Below, piece by piece: positions 5,999-7,063 of a DNA stretch of 7,063 nt; the first letter of the stretch is position 1; each line of letters opens with the position of its first letter. The position numbers and the translations under genes were made by a program. Under the pieces are notes generated by a model. That model did not search any database, was not told where the DNA came from, and saw only the letters and a list, made by a program, of their open reading frames with translations. This DNA comes from Brevibacillus sp. (GTDB lineage Bacteria > Bacillota > Bacilli > Brevibacillales > Brevibacillaceae): assembly GCA_029240815.1 (NCBI GenBank), contig JARDZO010000282.1, positions 1-7,063 on the forward strand. The letters are read 5' to 3'.

Positions 5999-6028
5999 AA
6001 TAAGAAAGCGTACGAGAGGTGAAAACGA

Positions 6029-6868
6029 ATGAAGCAGCAAGCATTTTCGATTCCGGTAGAGAGTGATCTGACTCTGCGAGGAGATATCCATACAGACGAA
6101 GCGGCAGGAAAGAACCAACCGTTGCTGCTCTTCTGTCATGGATTTAAAGGCTTCAAGGATTGGGGCAGTTTTCCTTATGTAGCCGATTCGTTGGCCAAAC
6201 GGGGAATCACGACGATTCGCTTTAATTTTACCTGCAACGGTGTTGGGGAGAGCCTGACAGAGTTTGATGAACTGGAAAAGTTCGGACGCAATACCTACGC
6301 CCGCGAAGTCGCTGATTTGACCGAATTGACGGAGTGGATCTTATCCGGCAAATTGCCCCTTCCTGACTATGTGGATACAGACAGGCTGTTCGTACTGGGG
6401 CATAGCAAAGGCGGCGGGGATGCCATCCTGTTTGGGGCGGGGAACCCCCATGTAGCAGGGATTATCAGCTGGAACGGAATCGCGAACGTCAACCTGTTCG
6501 ATGAAAAGCTGCGCCACCAAATTGGGGAAAACGGCGTCGGATACATACCGAATGCGCGTACGGGTCAAGATATGCCCATTACCCGTGTCGTCATTGACGA
6601 TGTCGACCAAAACAGGGAAGCCTACGATTTGGTCGACAAGGTCGCCAAGATGGAACAACCGCTTTGTATTATTCAGGGACGAGAAGATTTTGCCCGCCTT
6701 GTAAAAGGTTCGGAACGTCTGCATCAGGCTGCGAAAACCAGTCAGCTTCACTGGATCGAAGGCGGCGACCATACCTTCCAGGCACGCCACCCATTCCAAG
6801 GGAGTACCGAGCAGCTGGAGGAAGCAATCGAGCAGACAGCTTCGTTTATTTTACCTATGCGTGCATAG
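6029..6868 (+). CDS. Alpha/beta-hydrolase fold protein (serine hydrolase, substrate unknown)
   Basis: A 279-residue, probably cytoplasmic hydrolase with no signal peptide. Core landmarks appear in order: the oxyanion-hole HGFKGFKDWG segment (37-46), the nucleophile elbow GHSKGG with S126, the acid candidate D220 in QGREDF, and H248 in GGDHTF as the catalytic histidine. The complete triad in canonical order supports an active esterase, lipase-like or dienelactone-hydrolase-like enzyme. The region between about residues 150 and 205 (after WNGIANVN) probably forms the lid. GAGGTG at 6016-6021 stands 7 bases ahead of ATG 6029, supporting this start. The gene is separated from the ATP-grasp gene by a terminator and from the next gene by 114 bases containing a promoter-like site. 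Nothing in the context points to a substrate; a peptidase or acyl-transferase role cannot be excluded. Confidence 0.9.
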   Translation: MKQQAFSIPVESDLTLRGDIHTDEAAGKNQPLLLFCHGFKGFKDWGSFPYVADSLAKRGITTIRFNFTCNGVGESLTEFDELEKFGRNTYAREVADLTELTEWILSGKLPLPDYVDTDRLFVLGHSKGGGDAILFGAGNPHVAGIISWNGIANVNLFDEKLRHQIGENGVGYIPNARTGQDMPITRVVIDDVDQNREAYDLVDKVAKMEQPLCIIQGREDFARLVKGSERLHQAAKTSQLHWIEGGDHTFQARHPFQGSTEQLEEAIEQTASFILPMRA

Positions 6869-6880
6869 AAAAAACCTATA

Positions 6881-6911
6881 ATAGCCCGCGTTCTAATTCC
6901 ATTTGGGCTAT
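6881..6911. other. Short inverted repeat between the hydrolase and the citramalate synthase gene
   Basis: ATAGCCC (6881-6887) pairs perfectly with GGGCTAT (6905-6911) across a 17-base loop. There is no T-run downstream on the plus strand, so it is a poor terminator for the hydrolase. Its right arm touches the TG of the next gene's extended -10, so it could be an operator-like site. A chance match is also possible. Confidence 0.35.
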
Positions 6912-6919
6912 GGTATACT
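6891..6919 (+). promoter_or_regulatory. Extended -10 promoter of the citramalate synthase-like gene
   Basis: TGGTATACT (6911-6919) combines the TG extension with a 5-of-6 -10 hexamer TATACT (6914-6919). A weak -35, TTCTAA (6891-6896), lies 17 bases upstream. Transcription would begin near 6926, giving a leader of about 57 bases. No T-box or other riboswitch pattern is evident in that short leader. Confidence 0.58.
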
Positions 6920-6982
6920 GGGTAGCGTCTAAAGATTCAAATGATAAGATTATTCTGAAAATTGTTGGAAATGGGTGGAGAC

Positions 6983-7063
6983 ATGGAGAGCAAGGTGTAT
7001 CTGTACGATACGACCCTGCGAGATGGTACGCAGGGAGAAGGGATCAGCCTGTCGGTGGAAGAC
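6983..7063 (+). CDS. cimA: Citramalate synthase-like enzyme (LeuA/DRE-TIM family), N-terminal fragment
   Basis: Only the first 27 codons are in the window; the gene runs off the right end in frame. They read MESKVYLYDTTLRDGTQGEG and then ISLSVED. YDTTLRDG is the signature of the DRE-TIM metallolyase barrel, in which Arg and Asp act in catalysis and Asp binds the divalent metal. The TQGEG continuation is typical of citramalate synthase, while isopropylmalate synthases usually have EQSPG. Citramalate synthase condenses acetyl-CoA and pyruvate to (R)-citramalate, the first step of a threonine-independent route to isoleucine. GGTGGAG just upstream (6974-6980) is a close ribosome binding site. ATG 6971, four codons earlier in frame, is a less likely start because that site would then lie inside the gene. 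A 2-isopropylmalate or homocitrate synthase remains possible until the rest is seen. Confidence 0.8.
   Translation, partial: MESKVYLYDTTLRDGTQGEGISLSVED

Noticed and set aside
5981..5999. CATAATA and GGGAACACGG before the hydrolase as sporulation (sigma-G or sigma-F) promoters
   Set aside because: The -10-like strings are near matches, but the sequence at the required -35 distance (TTTCT or CTTTT) does not fit either consensus.
6341..6799. Minus-strand frame of 152 codons inside the alpha/beta hydrolase gene
   Set aside because: It is antisense to the catalytic triad region and has no recognisable family.
6923..6982. Possible riboswitch or T-box leader for the citramalate synthase gene
   Set aside because: The leader is only about 57 bases with no T-box sequence, specifier stem or terminator/antiterminator pair.

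Overview
The window reads as chromosomal DNA of a spore-forming Gram-positive bacterium, most likely Brevibacillus or another member of the Paenibacillaceae. The clues are a YheC/YheD-family (spore-coat-associated) ATP-grasp gene, a B. subtilis-like cold-shock protein tail, GGAGG-type ribosome binding sites, roughly balanced GC content, and intergenic hairpins followed by T-runs. The genus is inferred; no marker gene here settles it.

Layout. Positions 2-58 (+) carry the last 18 codons of a cold-shock protein, followed by a hairpin terminator. Two genes then lie on the minus strand: a 65-residue double-membrane-span protein (141-338) and, upstream of it, a MocR/PdxR-type regulator (417-1856) that fuses a GntR DNA-binding domain to an aminotransferase-like domain. 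A 184-bp divergent intergenic region separates the regulator from the plus-strand thyA-folA pair (2041-3323). That pair overlaps by 4 bp and ends at a strong terminator. Then, all on the plus strand, come an M20D-family amidohydrolase (3493-4686) with an extended -10 promoter and strong terminator, a YheC/YheD ATP-grasp protein (4795-5916) with its own terminator, an alpha/beta hydrolase (6029-6868), and the first 27 codons of a citramalate synthase-like gene (6983 to the window end).

How the genes relate. ThyA makes dTMP and turns methylene-tetrahydrofolate into dihydrofolate, which FolA reduces back, so this overlapping pair is a functional unit. The later plus-strand genes look like separate one-gene transcription units, because terminators or promoter-like sequences lie between them. 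No pathway links the amidohydrolase, ATP-grasp protein, hydrolase and citramalate synthase beyond being neighbours.

This is mostly ordinary core-chromosome sequence. I see no mobile element, CRISPR array, phage gene, tRNA, rRNA or obvious new multi-gene system. The points most worth a second look are a sigma-G-like promoter match in front of the uncharacterised 65-residue membrane protein, the unknown effector and targets of the MocR regulator, and the unknown substrate of the ATP-grasp protein. No gene-free stretch exceeds 300 bases.
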